The translations under genes and the position numbers were made by a program. Of a DNA stretch of 64,000 bases, positions 1 to 11,405 are shown piece by piece; the stretch's first letter is position 1, and each line of letters starts with the position of its first letter. The stretch comes from Bagarius yarrelli (taxonomy: Eukaryota; Chordata; Actinopteri; Siluriformes; Sisoridae), in contig VCAZ01000041.1 of NCBI GenBank assembly GCA_005784505.1, forward strand, positions 1,781,501 to 1,845,500. Direction: 5' to 3'. The notes beneath the pieces were generated by a model. The model saw nothing but the letters and a program-made list of their open reading frames with translations, was not told the DNA's origin and made no database searches.

Positions 1-133
1 TGCCGTGTAAGATTAGATCAGATTTTCACCTGTTAATGCGAATCATACATCATTTAATCAAGTGACATTGGCGCCTGTCAAAACAGGTGACCACCAACAG
101 TGACGATATAGCGATGTAATTGCTACAGATTTA

Positions 134-360
134 GTGGGCAGTAAGGTGCTGAGTTAATTCAAAGACCAAGAAGACCAGGGTTCAAGCCCCACCCCCTTCA
201 GTCAGCCGCTGTTGGGTCCATAAGCCAGACCCGTAACCCTTCCTGCTCCAGGGGCACTGAATGATAGCTGACCCTGTGCTCTGACCCCAACTTACTAAGA
301 TGGGACATGCAAAGAAATTTTACTGTGCTGCAAAGTCTATGTGACAAATTAAGACATTTA
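134..360 (+). mobile_element. SINE-B copy (tRNA-derived)
   Basis: The head has the B-box-like 'gggttcaagcccc'. The body carries the family's landmarks 'tgctccaggggc', 'gctgaccctgtgctctgacccc' in part, and 'actaagatgggacatg'. The tail is 'tgtgacaaattaagaca'. The same layout recurs at 27.5, 34.2, 34.4 kb (+) and, reversed, at 16.0, 20.3, 46.2 and 52.3 kb, which defines a family. This copy lacks a clear A box. Confidence 0.8.
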
Positions 361-1539
361 AATTAGTCCAGGCTGTAACAAAGGCTCTCCTCTTTTTTCT
401 CTGCCTAACGTCCAACTTTTAATATGGTGCGGAAAAAAAAATACTGAATAATCATTTCATCTTTGTCCATTGCGTCCAGTGATAATCATCATTTGCACTT
501 CTTTTCCATTCCTTCAGATGCGGTCACTCTTAACACACCAAAGAAAAACTGGAAAGATAATCTTATGAACCATCAAGATAATCCAGCCATGATTTAGGAT
601 TGTGAGGGGGGGAAATGGGCCCAAAATCAGGCCGATGATATTTTAGTGTGTGTCCAAAAAAGGTAATTTTTTAATTCCATATTCTTATAACAATTACAAT
701 ACTTTTCATTTATGAAGTAGGAAACCATACAACATCTATCACAATTACACCACACGGATTATTATTCATATTAGCAATGACATCATCATTATCATCATCA
801 TCATCATTAGGCACGTTAGCAATTAAATTATATCAAATTGTTAATTCATGCAGAAAAATTCAACCCGAAATCGAACAAATGATTATTTTCCAGTTTAAAG
901 CAAAGAAACGGCTGCTTGTCTCACCTGTCATCTTTTTGAAGTTTATATATCGTTTTATAGCAATATAAATTAATTCAAAATCATGATGAAATCTCACAAT
1001 AATCACTACGTCCCATGTACACAAAATTTTCTGTTACAGACCAACCTGTCCTCTATTAAAGAAAGGAAAAATGATGTGTCCCTCACAGAAAAAAAACTTT
1101 AGACACTCCTGCACCAGTTCATTCGTCATAAAAACCATAAGATGACCTACGTAATCAACGGGTAATAATAAAGCAAAAAAAATCATACTGTTGTTTAACC
1201 AAAAAAAATATATCATTTGTTTAATATAATAAAGTGTCCTCAGGATAGCATTAATAGCGGGAAGGTCAACGGTTGTATATATTATATAGCTGCTAGAACA
1301 TCATCTATATAAGAAACATGCTAGCTCTGTGGACGTTTTTAGCCCAACCCCAAGATCTTGTTTATAAGCATCTATAGCCCTATTTAGATGGGGCGAGTTT
1401 CGAATCCGAACATCTCTGTGTTTATTATCGAGTTGAGAGTGTCTGTGTTTTACATGTGGGTGTTGCAGAATACAGTATTTCTTTTTTTAAATCCTATAAA
1501 TTTAACATAATTTAATAGAACTTGGTCCACATTCAATTC
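361..1539. other. AT-rich DNA, nothing recognised
   Basis: I see no gene or named repeat. A short (atc)n run lies near 780-808 and starts a spurious small open frame. Poly-A and poly-T runs are frequent. Confidence 0.5.
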
Positions 1540-2001
1540 TTTTCTATTTGTACTGCTGCTATACAACATGCAACATACAATAAATACTGTATAATATTGT
1601 ACAATATGCATAATGTCCATCTGCAATATTACAGTCTGATCACTTTATTTACAACAACTTCATACAAATACCATATTTGGTCTGTGGAGGGTAAATTGCA
1701 ATAATATATGTGCAATAATACACACTTTATGTCATTGTGCAATACTGTATCTAGTCACTGAACTTACTTTGCATATCAATGTGAACATAGATAACATACA
1801 ATACAATACAATACTACAAATGTTCACTTTACTCAGATTACTCATTGTGTTTATCATGACCAGGTCACTTGTTATATTTTTTGGTAAGATAGTACGGTAC
1901 ATTAGTTGTCTGTGGTTATATATATATATGTTTTTCTTATAAACACCAGTCAGGAGCAGTGCTCCTAATTTCATTGTATGCAAATGACAATAAAGGCGGT
2001 C
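1540..2001 (+). mobile_element. LINE-like 3' end (probable)
   Basis: The stretch is rich in 'gtgcaata' and 'ttgcaatatt' motifs and ends in 'gcaaatgacaataaagg'. That resembles the terminal 'caatgacaataaag' of fish non-LTR retrotransposon 3' UTRs, and an A/T-rich tandem tail follows directly. No reverse-transcriptase code is visible, so the family is unknown and the left edge is a guess. Confidence 0.4.
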
Positions 2002-2084
2002 AATTCAATTCGATTCGATTTGATTCAAATTAATTCAGTTCAATTCAATTCGATTCAATTTGATTCAATTCAATTCAGTTCACT
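2002..2084 (+). repeat. Tandem tail, (ttcaattcga/ttcaattcaa)n
   Basis: Imperfect 5/10-bp repeats of 'ttcaattcga' and 'ttgattcaat' start where the LINE-like 3' end stops. This fits the short tandem tails of many fish retroposons. Confidence 0.7.
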
Positions 2085-2194
2085 AAACCCACTGGAATAA
2101 ACATATATGTAATTGAGTGCAGAAATAAAAGTAATCTGTCCTAACACTGATATTACACGATCACCGTTTTTGTTGATTTTCTTTTTTTAAATTC

Positions 2195-2365
2195 GTTTAG
2201 AGCTTTAAACAATAGACATTGTCTTGAAGCAGCTTTACACAGAAAGCAGTAACAGTGAAAAAAGTGTAAGTTTGTCCCTAATGAACAAGCCGGGGGCGAC
2301 TGTGGCAAGAAAAAAAAGAAACTTTGAGAGGAACCAGACTCAAGAGAGAACCCAACCGTCACTTT
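2195..2365 (+). mobile_element. Repeat F, fragment
   Basis: It contains 'gacattgtcttgaagcagc' followed by 'aacaagccgggggcgactg' and 'aggaaccagactcaag'. The same ordered landmarks recur at 43.1 kb and 46.7 kb. It is a dispersed teleost repeat I know by sight but cannot classify. The open frame across it (2224-2475) is not a gene. Confidence 0.6.
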
Positions 2366-3520
2366 TGATTTCTTTGCAGGGTATCAAAAATACCTACATC
2401 CGTTATTTCCACAGAAAGCACGTGAGACCTGAATACCGGCATTCTATCAAGAGATTGTATGATAGTTCACGTTGACCAAAACACCCACAAAAAAAAACAT
2501 TTTCTAAAAAAAACCTTCTTGAAAATCACAGACATTTGCATTTGGACGGGATTAGATTGCTCTCAGGACCGCCAATCAAATCTCAAAGTATGTCTGTGAA
2601 ACTTTGTGATGTTTTTATAAAGTCCCCCTTTAAAACTAGTCCCGTCCAAAAAAGGCATAAAATTCTGTGTAAGGGAAAAACACACACATTCTGTGAGTTC
2701 TGTTTCGTTTAGACTTACAGCTGCCAATAAAATAAGTCATTTGTTTCTACTGACCGAAAATATCCATGGGTTGATTTCCATTTCTTCCTGCGTAATGGGA
2801 CATCAGTGTATTAGCAAAAAGAGTTAAAGCTAGTTCTGAATTGCCTTTTTACATTAATGGCCACCATTTTGTTAAACTATATGTGGAAAAGGAACTTTAG
2901 GAGCGGCTTGGGGATTGTGTCAGTCTGACGGGAGCTTGTGTTTCTGCTTGTGGCATTAAGCATGCGCTTATAGCTCTGTGGTTAAAACAGACAAACCAGC
3001 TGTCAGTGATCTGCTTTCTCATCTCGCTAATTAGGTAAAGCACTACAAGCTTAGATGGAATTTTAAGAGCTCACTAGTGCCCGTATTGAGGTCCTGTAGC
3101 GTTTGATAACTAGGAAACAGACTAGGGGATTTGGGTCTAGTTCCAGCAACATAAATGTCTATACAAACAAATCACCATTATCTGCTAGCTATAAAGGCCA
3201 CATAAGCCACAAATTCTCCTCCATCATCATTCTACTATAGATGCATATTTAAACGTTGTAATTGTTGTTGATTTAATTAAAATGGGACATTTAGAATTGC
3301 AGTCTGTAGTAAAAGCTCCACCTACTGTCATTAAGGGCTCCAGGACGTTTCAGGATCTGGGCTCCAGTCCAGGATTTGTTAAAGGGAAAATCGTAGCCCT
3401 GGTACATCACTGGGCCTCAAATCTGGTACCAGTCCCAGTGGAAAATTCATATATATAAAGAATTCATCTCAGCTCCACTATGAATCCTACACTCTGTTTT
3501 GTGTGTAAGTTTTATACAAA

Positions 3521-3562
<42 letters not shown>

Positions 3563-4030
3563 CCACTGTGGATGTGTCCCAAACCACCCTTATTTTTATA
3601 AAGTAGGCCATCTGAACACACATAAATCCACTTTGGACAAACTACATTTTATTCACTATATAGGACGCATTAACACGTCTCTCTTAAACTGTGTTAATGA
3701 GACCTATGTTGTAAATAAAGGTCTTATTAACACAATTCAAAAAGCCACACATGCTACAAAGACAAGTGTAGCATCATCCCAAACATTTGGTTCCATCGTC
3801 GACTATGTCCTCATCACTATAACAACCATTTCTTGTCCACATTATATTTTATACTTTAATTGTAATTGTGATGAAGATGGTAAGTAGAATTAAGAGAAAC
3901 TAAACAGAAATGACTCCATATCTGTTTTTGCCTTAGTATTAAAGCAATATTGTGAGTCCACCTCTGTGTCACAGCACCAAATGATGCTGACTATTGCCCC
4001 AGTTCTAATCCCCCCCCCCCCCTCCCAACT
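2366..4030. other. Mostly unique DNA with one CA microsatellite
   Basis: There is no gene. A (ca)n run occupies about 3517-3558 and a C13 tract lies at about 4009-4022. The 135-codon frame 3480-3887 runs through the CA repeat and gives His/Thr low complexity, so it is not a gene. Nothing else is recognised. Confidence 0.5.
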
Positions 4031-4049
4031 TTCTTCTGCCTACTCTTAA

Positions 4050-4200
4050 CATGTCTGCAGTGGGCACCTTTAACCGCAATTACAATGTCTTCAGTTAATT
4101 AAAGGAAACTTAATGACAATCATCCGCCACCTCCTTGTACATCACTGGAATTATTTGCTGGATTTGGTGGTAATTAAGCAGGGTAAAACCAGCCAGAGGG
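4050..4200. other. Candidate conserved non-coding element
   Basis: This is a non-repetitive stretch with motifs such as 'cagttaattaaagg', 'acttaatgacaat' and 'ggtggtaattaagc', typical of homeodomain-type sites. Its texture differs from the decayed repeats around it. It is inferred from composition only. Confidence 0.2.
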
Positions 4201-4476
4201 AGAAAGGGGTTTACGGCTAACTATATAAATCAGTATGTTCCTACAGCACTTACCTGGCTATTAAAGCACAATTAGCATGTACGCTAGTGATTGATGATAG
4301 AGCCATGCAGTAGAAAAAGAGACTTGTTTCTTAAACGGTCTAACATCAGATCTATTTAGAGGTAGTGGAAAGTTCCTTGAGAAGATCCTAGCATGCAATA
4401 ATAACTTGTTAGAACTCAACCTATACGTTTGTAGGCTTTATGTATAATCTTTGTTTAAATATCCAGATTGTTCATT

Positions 4477-4656
4477 ACATTTACAGCATTTGGCGGACCT
4501 CCCTATCCAGAGCGACTTACATTTATCGCTTTTATACAATTAAGCAACTGGGTGGTTAAGTGCTTTCTTAAGAGCCCAGCAGTGGCAAATCGGTGGTGCT
4601 GGGAATCAAACCTCAATCTTCCAATTAGCAGTCCAACACCTGTGCTACCACTTCCA
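4477..4656 (-). mobile_element. SINE-A copy, near full length
   Basis: Reading the minus strand gives a tRNA-like head (B box complement 'gggaatcaaacc'), a body, then the tail complement 'tccagagcgacttacattta' next to 'acatttacagcatttggcgg'. This is the family's standard order in reverse. Confidence 0.85.
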
Positions 4657-4945
4657 TATTAGAAGTAAGGGTCCCAAAAGTGTCTTAGCATATTAGTGTG
4701 CTGCTCTGGACAATGTTCTGCTGTAAAACTTTGGGTCATGGCGTTCACGGCTTTGTTATAACAACACCTAACCAAACATTGTGCTCCACCAAGTACCTTT
4801 TATGGTAAAATGTGCGCTGCCACACTGCAAAAGCTGTTCAGAAATGGTGTGATGAACATGACACAGAGTTTATGACGGTGATGAGTTGTTACACTTCCCA
4901 GATCTTCCTAAATCTGTCCAAGCATCTGTGACTTTTCCTGTGATA

Positions 4946-5129
4946 TACATTTATGGCATTTAGAAGACACCCTTATCCAAAGAGACCTAATGATCTCATT
5001 TTATTTTTTATCCAACAGAGCAGTTAAAGAGCCTTGCTCACAGGCCCAGTAGTGGCAGATTGCTGGTCCTGGTAATTTAATTTAGGATTAGCAGTCCAAC
5101 AACTCTAACCACTGACCTACCACTTCCCA
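4946..5129 (-). mobile_element. SINE-A copy, diverged
   Basis: It has the same order as its neighbour at 4.5 kb ('gcatttagaagacaccctta', 'aggcccagtagtggcag', 'ctaccacttccc') but many substitutions, suggesting an older insertion. Confidence 0.75.
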
Positions 5130-5254
5130 AACTAGCTGGACAATCGAGTCAGATCCCTGGAGGCAATTTAGTATCTTAAAAGACCCATATTCTGCTTCCG
5201 TGTTGATGCCATATTCCACACAGACCTTTAAAGATCTTGTGGAAGTCAGTCTTA

Positions 5255-5448
5255 TATGCATCAGAGCAGTGTTTTGGTGGCACAGGGGAGGACCTACACA
5301 ATTAGACAGGTGGTTAATGTAATGGCTGTTGATGTAATTATGCATAAACAGTTGTGTTATTATGGAAACGTTAATTTAATCTCTGTATTACTTTTACCTA
5401 AAGAAGCAGACTAACATTAAATCTCGGTTTAAATAGGCGAAAGAAAAA
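5255..5448 (+). repeat. 190-bp block, copy 1 of a direct duplication
   Basis: It starts 'tatgcatcagagcagtg', includes 'ggacctacacaattagacag' and 'gcataaacagttgtgtta', and ends near 'aaataggcgaaag'. The same text with scattered changes occupies 5819-6007. It lies just upstream of the minisatellite. Confidence 0.85.
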
Positions 5449-5800
5449 GTTTAGAAAAATAACTAATTGTAATTAGGATTTTCCACATATTTATTAGCTG
5501 CTACATATAAAAACACTTTAATTCAGCATTTTAAATACATCTCGATCCAGCACACAATCAAACAGCCTTTATTTCGACATGCTATAAAATGTAATAAAAA
5601 AGCAATTAATCCAGGACGTTCTATAAAATAACATTCATTCAGCACTTAAAAAAAAGAAAAAGAAATTGATCCAGCACTTCCTATAAAATACCACTTGATC
5701 CAGCACTTCCTACAAAATACCACTTGATCCAGCACTTCCTACAAAATACCACTTGATCCAGCACTTCCTACAAAATACCACTTGATCCAGGACTTCTCAA
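5449..5800 (+). repeat. 29-bp minisatellite, first block
   Basis: Degenerate units from about 5450 become near-identical 29-bp units from about 5665. Each unit contains 'gatccagcacttcctacaaa' then 'ataccactt'. Block 1 (5449-5660) also shares 'cacatatttattagctgct' and 'ttaatccagga' with 6500-6640, so the array has a longer internal period as well. Confidence 0.9.
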
Positions 5801-5818
5801 AGTGGTAGGTCAGGTGTT

Positions 5819-6007
5819 TATGCATCGGAGCAGTGTTTTGGCGGCACAAGGAGGACCTACACAATTAGACAGGTGGTTAATGTTGGTTGATAATGAAATG
5901 ATGCATAAACAGTTGTGTTATCATGGAAGGTTTAATTTATTCTCTATCTCTGCATTACTTTTACTTAAAGAAGTCGGACATCTTGGTTGAAATAGGCAAA
6001 AGGAAAG
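5819..6007 (+). repeat. 190-bp block, copy 2 of a direct duplication
   Basis: It matches 5255-5448 in order and orientation, with differences such as 'catcgg' for 'catcag' and 'ggcggcac' for 'ggtggcac'. The 62-codon frame beginning inside it is not conserved in copy 1. Confidence 0.85.
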
Positions 6008-6465
6008 CTGTGCAGCTTTTGTATTCCTGAGATAAATGTCTTATTTAGAGGACAGTGTAAGGACAGCTGTCTCAGGCTGTTGCCTATTTTAGAAAAATAA
6101 TTGAAAGCTGCATCACTTACTGCTGATATTCATTTACAGTCAAAATACTACCCAAGGACAAGTAGATCATATTTACAGGATTACAATGCATGGCAGCCTG
6201 GTACATGGTACAAGTTTGGATATTTCAAAACTATATTTCCTTTTTAGCTGATTTATCCAAGAGCAAAAGAAATCATATCTATAATTATATTCGGAACTCT
6301 TTTAAAAGCCTCATAACATCTTTATGTTATGTTAATTTGAATGACTATTACCCTGAGCAAGCAACTTTTTAGGTTTGCGACCTTCAAAGATAAGCATTTT
6401 CTTTAAACTTGGTACAAAAAATTAGGCATTATAAATCCCTGCTAACAAAAGCAGATCATGTTAAT
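6008..6465. other. Unique AT-rich spacer
   Basis: I see no gene or known repeat. It separates the duplicated block from the second minisatellite block. Confidence 0.5.
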
Positions 6466-7655
6466 CTAATAATTGCTGCCAATATCCTAATAGTAAAAGG
6501 GCTTCCCACATATTTATTAGCTGCTAAATATTACAAAACACAGGATCCAGCACTTCCTTTAAAATACTTCTTGATCCAGCACACTATACAACAGCATTTG
6601 TTCCAACATAAAAGTTTATAAAAAATCCCCAATTAATCCAGGATGTTCTATAAAAAGCACTTATCTTATAAATAAGAAGTTAATCCAGCACTTCCTATAA
6701 AATACCACATGATCCAAAACTATAAAATACCACTTGATCCTGCACTTTCTACAAAATACTACTTGATTCAGAACATTCTATTAAATAGCACTTAATCCAG
6801 CACTTCTTATAAAATACCACTTGCTTTGGTATTTGCTAAAAACAGCACTTAATCCAGCACATCCTATAAAATACCTCTTGATCCAGCACTTCCTATAGAA
6901 TACCACTTGATCCAGCACTTACTATAAACTACCACTTGATCAGGACTATTAAACACCACTTTATCCTGCACTTCCTATAAAATTAATCTTGATTCAGAAC
7001 ATTCTATTAAATAGCACTCAATCCAGCACTTCTAAAAAATAGTACTATATCCAGCACTTTCTATAAATACATCTTGATCCAGCACTTCCTATAAAATATC
7101 TCTTGATCCAGCACTTCCTATACAATACCACTTTTTATAAAATACCTCTTCATCCACAGCACTCCAGCACTTCCTTTAAAATAAAATACCCCTCGACTCT
7201 TGATCCAGCCAGCACTTCCTATAAAATACAATTGCACTTGATCCTATAAACACAATTGACCAGCACTTCCTTTACATACCACTTTTTATAAAATACCTCT
7301 CCTTAAATACCTCTGATCCATCCAGCACTTCCTATAAAATACCTCTTCCTATAAAATACCTCTTGATCCAGCACTTCCTATAAAATACCTCTTGACCTGC
7401 ACCCTAGCACTCCAAGCCACTCCTATAATACCCCTTCGATCAGAATACCTCCTCTGATCCAGCACTTCCTATAAAATACCCCTCGATCCAGCACTTCCTA
7501 TAAAATACCTCTTGATCCTGCACTTCCTATAAAATACCTCTTGATCCAGCACTTCCTATAAAACACCACTTGATCCAGCACTTCCTATAAAATACCACTT
7601 GATCCAGCACTTCCTATAAAATACCACTTGATCCAGCCTTTCCTATAGAACACCA
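6466..7655 (+). repeat. 29-bp minisatellite, main array
   Basis: There are several dozen imperfect units of the 29-bp repeat, with 'gatccagcacttcctataaa' as the constant part and 'ataccactt' or 'atacctctt' variants. The segment around 7140-7450 is scrambled, with truncated and inserted units. The cleanest homogeneous units are at 7480-7640. Confidence 0.95.
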
Positions 7656-8134
7656 CTTGCTGTAAAACTGTAATTTTCTGTTAGGCCCTTTTTATTTCTT
7701 TACTTGTGGCATTTGATAATAAATATGATGCTTTGGTGACGTTTTAAACAGCCCCCATTTTCTACAGCTATCCCAACCTTTGTCTTCTGTGTGTTAAAGT
7801 TCATGCTGTTTCTATCACTTTTATGAAAGCAGTCGTGAGTGTCAGCACTTTGGAAGAGTCTCTGTGCTTTATATAGTTTCTCAGCTCAAAGAGTTTATAA
7901 TTACACGTTTTCTCATTAGCATCAATCGTTGTGTTTTTATCTTGTTAACTTAAAGGTGAGAAAGAGTGTTTATGGATGTGATAAAGTCAGTGCTTAAAAG
8001 AAATTTCACTCGTCTGGGGTTATAAAATATGAACTAAAATTAACTGTTAACGGTTGTGTTTAAAGATAATTGTAAAAGAGTCACAGGCTCATAAATGCAA
8101 AAATGAATGAATATATAAATAACTACGGCTATTT
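7656..8134. other. Unique DNA, nothing recognised
   Basis: No open frame, repeat or RNA gene is recognised between the minisatellite and the polypyrimidine tract. Confidence 0.5.
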
Positions 8135-8208
8135 TTCCATCTCTCCCTCTCTCTTTCTCTCTCTCTCTCCCTTTCTCTCCCTCTCTCTCTTTCTCTCTTT
8201 TTAGCTGA

Positions 8209-8304
<96 letters not shown>

Positions 8305-8498
8305 CTCCTTTCTCTCTCTCTCTCTCTCTCACGCACTTCTTGCACTCCTGTTATTTCTCTCTCTTTCTTGTGCACTGTCTGTCTTCCTTCCTGTCTCTCT
8401 TGTGCTCTCTCTCTCTTTCTCTCTGTCTAACTCTCTCTCTTTTAAACTTTCTCTTTTGCTCTCTTTTGTGCACTCCCTTTCTCCCTTTCTCTTTCTTT

Positions 8499-8554
<56 letters not shown>

Positions 8555-8578
8555 CTTTACTCTCTTTCACAAGTCTGT
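8135..8578. repeat. Polypyrimidine (CT)n tract
   Basis: About 440 bp are almost purely C and T on this strand, with long (ct)n runs broken by 'ttt' and 'ccct'. Open frames here (8040-8375 minus, 8301-8621 plus) are Arg/Glu or Ser/Leu low complexity and not genes. Confidence 0.95.
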
Positions 8579-8742
8579 CAGGTCTGCACATAGAATATGG
8601 AGCAAATTCACACCCCTGTGAACGTTGCTAAAATATACTTGATGCCCTTCATCTTCCCTTCCAATTTGTTAACTGCTTTTTTCATTAGAACTGCTGACCT
8701 TGGAGCCGGAGAGTTAAAAGGGCTGGGGATGTCGTAGTAATG

Positions 8743-8744
8743 AG

Positions 8745-8820
<76 letters not shown>
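8743..8820. repeat. Compound (TC)n(AC)n microsatellite
   Basis: About 20 TC units run directly into about 18 AC units, with a sharp switch at 8784. Confidence 0.95.
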
Positions 8821-8825
<5 letters not shown>

Positions 8826-8952
8826 CACTGCTGATAGGGTGTGTTTTATATAACAGCTGGGTCACTGTGATGACATTTTGTGTTCAGAAGTTTGATGTGT
8901 TGACATTCCTTCAAATTCAACACCACCACCATAAACACTACAACAGCTTTAT

Positions 8953-9687
8953 GTGTCTGTCATATATAATAACATGAGCATAATGATGTTGATAAAGATT
9001 ATGACAGTGATTGCTTTTATAAGAATGATGTTGAGGATGATGATGATGAGGATGTTGATGATGAGTTTGTTAATAATGATGTTGAGGATAATGATGATGA
9101 GGATGATGATTATTAGAATGTTGTCGGGGAAAAGAATGTTGATCATGATGATGAAGATGATGATGAGAATGTTGATGATTAGGATGATGGGTATGTTAAT
9201 AATGATCGTAAGGATCAAGGATGCTGAGGATGTTAATGCTGAGGATGATGATTACAATGATGTTGAGATGATGATGATGATGATGGAAATATCATTGATG
9301 ATGATAAGAATAATAATAAGAAGGTTGACGATGAGGATAATGAGAATGATGATGAGAATGTTAATGATGAGGTTGGTGAGTATGTTAATAATGATGTTGA
9401 ATATGATGATGTTGAGGATGATGAGGATCAGAATGCTGATGAGGATATTGATGATGAGGATAATAAGAATGATGGCGAGAATGTTAATGATGAGGATGAT
9501 GTGTATGTTAATAATGATGTTGATGATACTAATGATAATGAGGATGTTGATGATACTAATGATAATGAGGATGATGCGAATGATGAGAACGGTAATGAGG
9601 ATTTTGAGAATAATTATGAGAATAATGAGAATAATGATAATAAGCATGATGTTGATGATGAAAATGATGATGATGAAACCTTTAGTC
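8953..9687 (+). repeat. Degenerate (GAT)n array
   Basis: About 735 bp have a three-base period built from gat, gatg and aat variants ('gatgatgatgatgagg', 'gttaataatgatgttg'). All frames stay open because the period is three, which produces a 252-codon Met/Ile-rich frame on plus and an Ile-rich one on minus. Neither is a credible protein. Confidence 0.9.
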
Positions 9688-9858
9688 CTCGACATGGTGG
9701 GCACGGCATGAGCTGTCTTGGGCACGACGGGCTCAACATGAGCCGTCTCTGGCTTGCCGCACTCGCTGTAAGCTGTCTCTGGCTTGGCGTGCTCGTTGTG
9801 AGCTGTCTCTGGCTCGGCGCGCTTGACGTGAGCTGTCTCTGACTTGGTGTGTGCTGAT
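9688..9858. repeat. 30-bp GC-rich minisatellite
   Basis: Five tandem 30-bp units follow a partial first unit. Each starts 'gtgagctgtctctggcttgg' or a close variant, from 9708 onward. The array is much richer in G+C than its flanks. In the minus frame each unit reads as ten residues built on 'KPETAH', continuous with the Ile-rich frame to 9252. The open frame is probably a by-product of the 30-bp period. Confidence 0.9.
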
Positions 9859-10194
9859 TTGTTTACACTGACATTCATTTGTTTTGATGTTCTCTCATCT
9901 CAGGCTCTGTTCACACCTGACATTACATGTGTGTTAAGGTGACAGACTTTCCTGTGGAGAACTGAGGTTTCTAGCCTTTCACACTTGACATTCTAATCTC
10001 GTCTTTAAATCCACGGCATCAGTCATTTTATTTTTTATAACTGCGTTTTGGGAACCTGTATGTTTTTTTGTTTTTTTTTACATGCTTTCGTCTCTGCTCA
10101 GAATCCAGGAAATAAAAGAACATGAGACCAAGAAAATTATGAAAAATAGACAACTTCCTTTCTTTCTGCTGTTATAATAGTAAACGTTGTTCAG
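9859..10194. other. Unique DNA, nothing recognised
   Basis: No repeat family or coding potential is recognised here. Confidence 0.5.
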
Positions 10195-10890
10195 AGGTGA
10201 TTTATAGATGGAATCGAGATAGAGAGATAGATAGATGGACAAAAAGTTGTAAGGATGAGTAGAGAGACTAAAATGGATGAATGGACACACGGTTACATTG
10301 ATGGCTGAATAGGTATATAGATGGATAGAAATATAGGTGGATGAAATAAATAAATAGATGGGTGGCAGTATGGATGAATAGATAGATGGATGTTTTGTTC
10401 ATCCATCTATCTATTCATCCTTACTGCCACCCATCTATATTTTGGGGGAAAATGGATAGAAAGATGGATAGACATATAGAAATATGAAAGAATAATAATT
10501 GATAACCTGACAAATGGATGCATGGATAGATGGATGGAATGATGGATGGACACACATATAGAAAAATAAATATAAATAAAGGTTGTATGAATAGATGGGT
10601 GGATAGATGTATTAGTGTATGGATGTATGAAAAGATGGATTGACAAAAGGATTATTGTGTGGATGGATGGACAAATATATAGATCAATAAATTGATGGAA
10701 GAGTTAATTCATTAATAACCAGGCAGATGAATGGATGGATTAATAGACAGACAGATGAATGGATAAGTGGATAGATGGATGTACACAAATATGGATGGAT
10801 AGGTGGATGGATGGATGGACACAAATAAAGATGGATTGGTAGTATAAATGATTAATTAAATTATGATTTGACTTACAAATAAATGTATGA

Positions 10891-10954
<64 letters not shown>

Positions 10955-11405
10955 CAAGTGGATAAATGGATAAATATATGGGGGGATAGATATATTAGTG
11001 TATGGATATATGAAAAGATGCATTGACAAAAGGATTATTGAGTGGATGGATAGAAAGATGAATAGATCAATAAATAGATGGAAGAGATAATTAATTGATA
11101 ACCAGGTAGATAGATAGATGGATGGATGGATAGATTGATAAACAGAAGGATGGATGGATAGATGGATGTATAGATGGCTGGATCGATGGATGGTTGGGCA
11201 TAAATATGGATAAACAGATGGATTGGTCTTAATGGATAAACAGATAGGTGGATGGATGGATCCATAAATTAATGAATAACTGGATGAATGGATGGATGGG
11301 TAGATAAATGGATAGATAAATGGATGGATGAATAACGAAATGGATGGATTAAAAGATATAATGGAAGTATGGATAGCTAGACAGATGGATGGACTGATAG
11401 ATGCC
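10195..11405. repeat. GATA/GATG satellite, block 1
   Basis: About 1.2 kb of 'gatggatagatagatg'-type tetranucleotides carry a longer period. The text 'attgacaaaaggattattg' occurs at about 10639 and 11022, some 383 bp apart, each time followed by a 'gatcaataaat' and 'gataacca(g)g' pattern. A pure (gata)16 run lies at about 10890-10953. Minus-strand frames read as Ser-Ile-His-Pro repeats and are not genes. Confidence 0.9.
10354..10438. repeat. Near-perfect 39-bp inverted repeat
   Basis: Arm 10354-10392 pairs with 10400-10438 with one T/T mismatch (10371 against 10421). The loop is the 7 bases 'ttttgtt'. It lies inside the GATA/GATG block, and the right arm carries the satellite on the opposite strand. 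Confidence 0.95.

Noticed and set aside
3480..3887. 135-codon plus-strand frame
   Set aside because: Its core is a CA microsatellite (His/Thr repeats). No recognisable domain outside it.
4477..4656. tRNA gene (B-box-like sequences, here and in every SINE)
   Set aside because: The tRNA-like heads lack a foldable acceptor and anticodon arm and are followed by SINE bodies.
5640..7655. CRISPR-like array
   Set aside because: The 29-bp units are directly contiguous with no spacers, and the host is a vertebrate. It is a minisatellite.
8040..8621. Arg/Glu-rich and Ser/Leu-rich frames on both strands
   Set aside because: Translation of a CT/GA tract.
8953..9711. 252-codon plus-strand open frame
   Set aside because: Met/Ile/Arg low complexity produced by a degenerate GAT array with a three-base period.
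9252..9878. 208-codon minus-strand open frame
   Set aside because: Open because 3-bp and 30-bp repeats preserve the frame. No domain and no gene context. Kept only as an observation.
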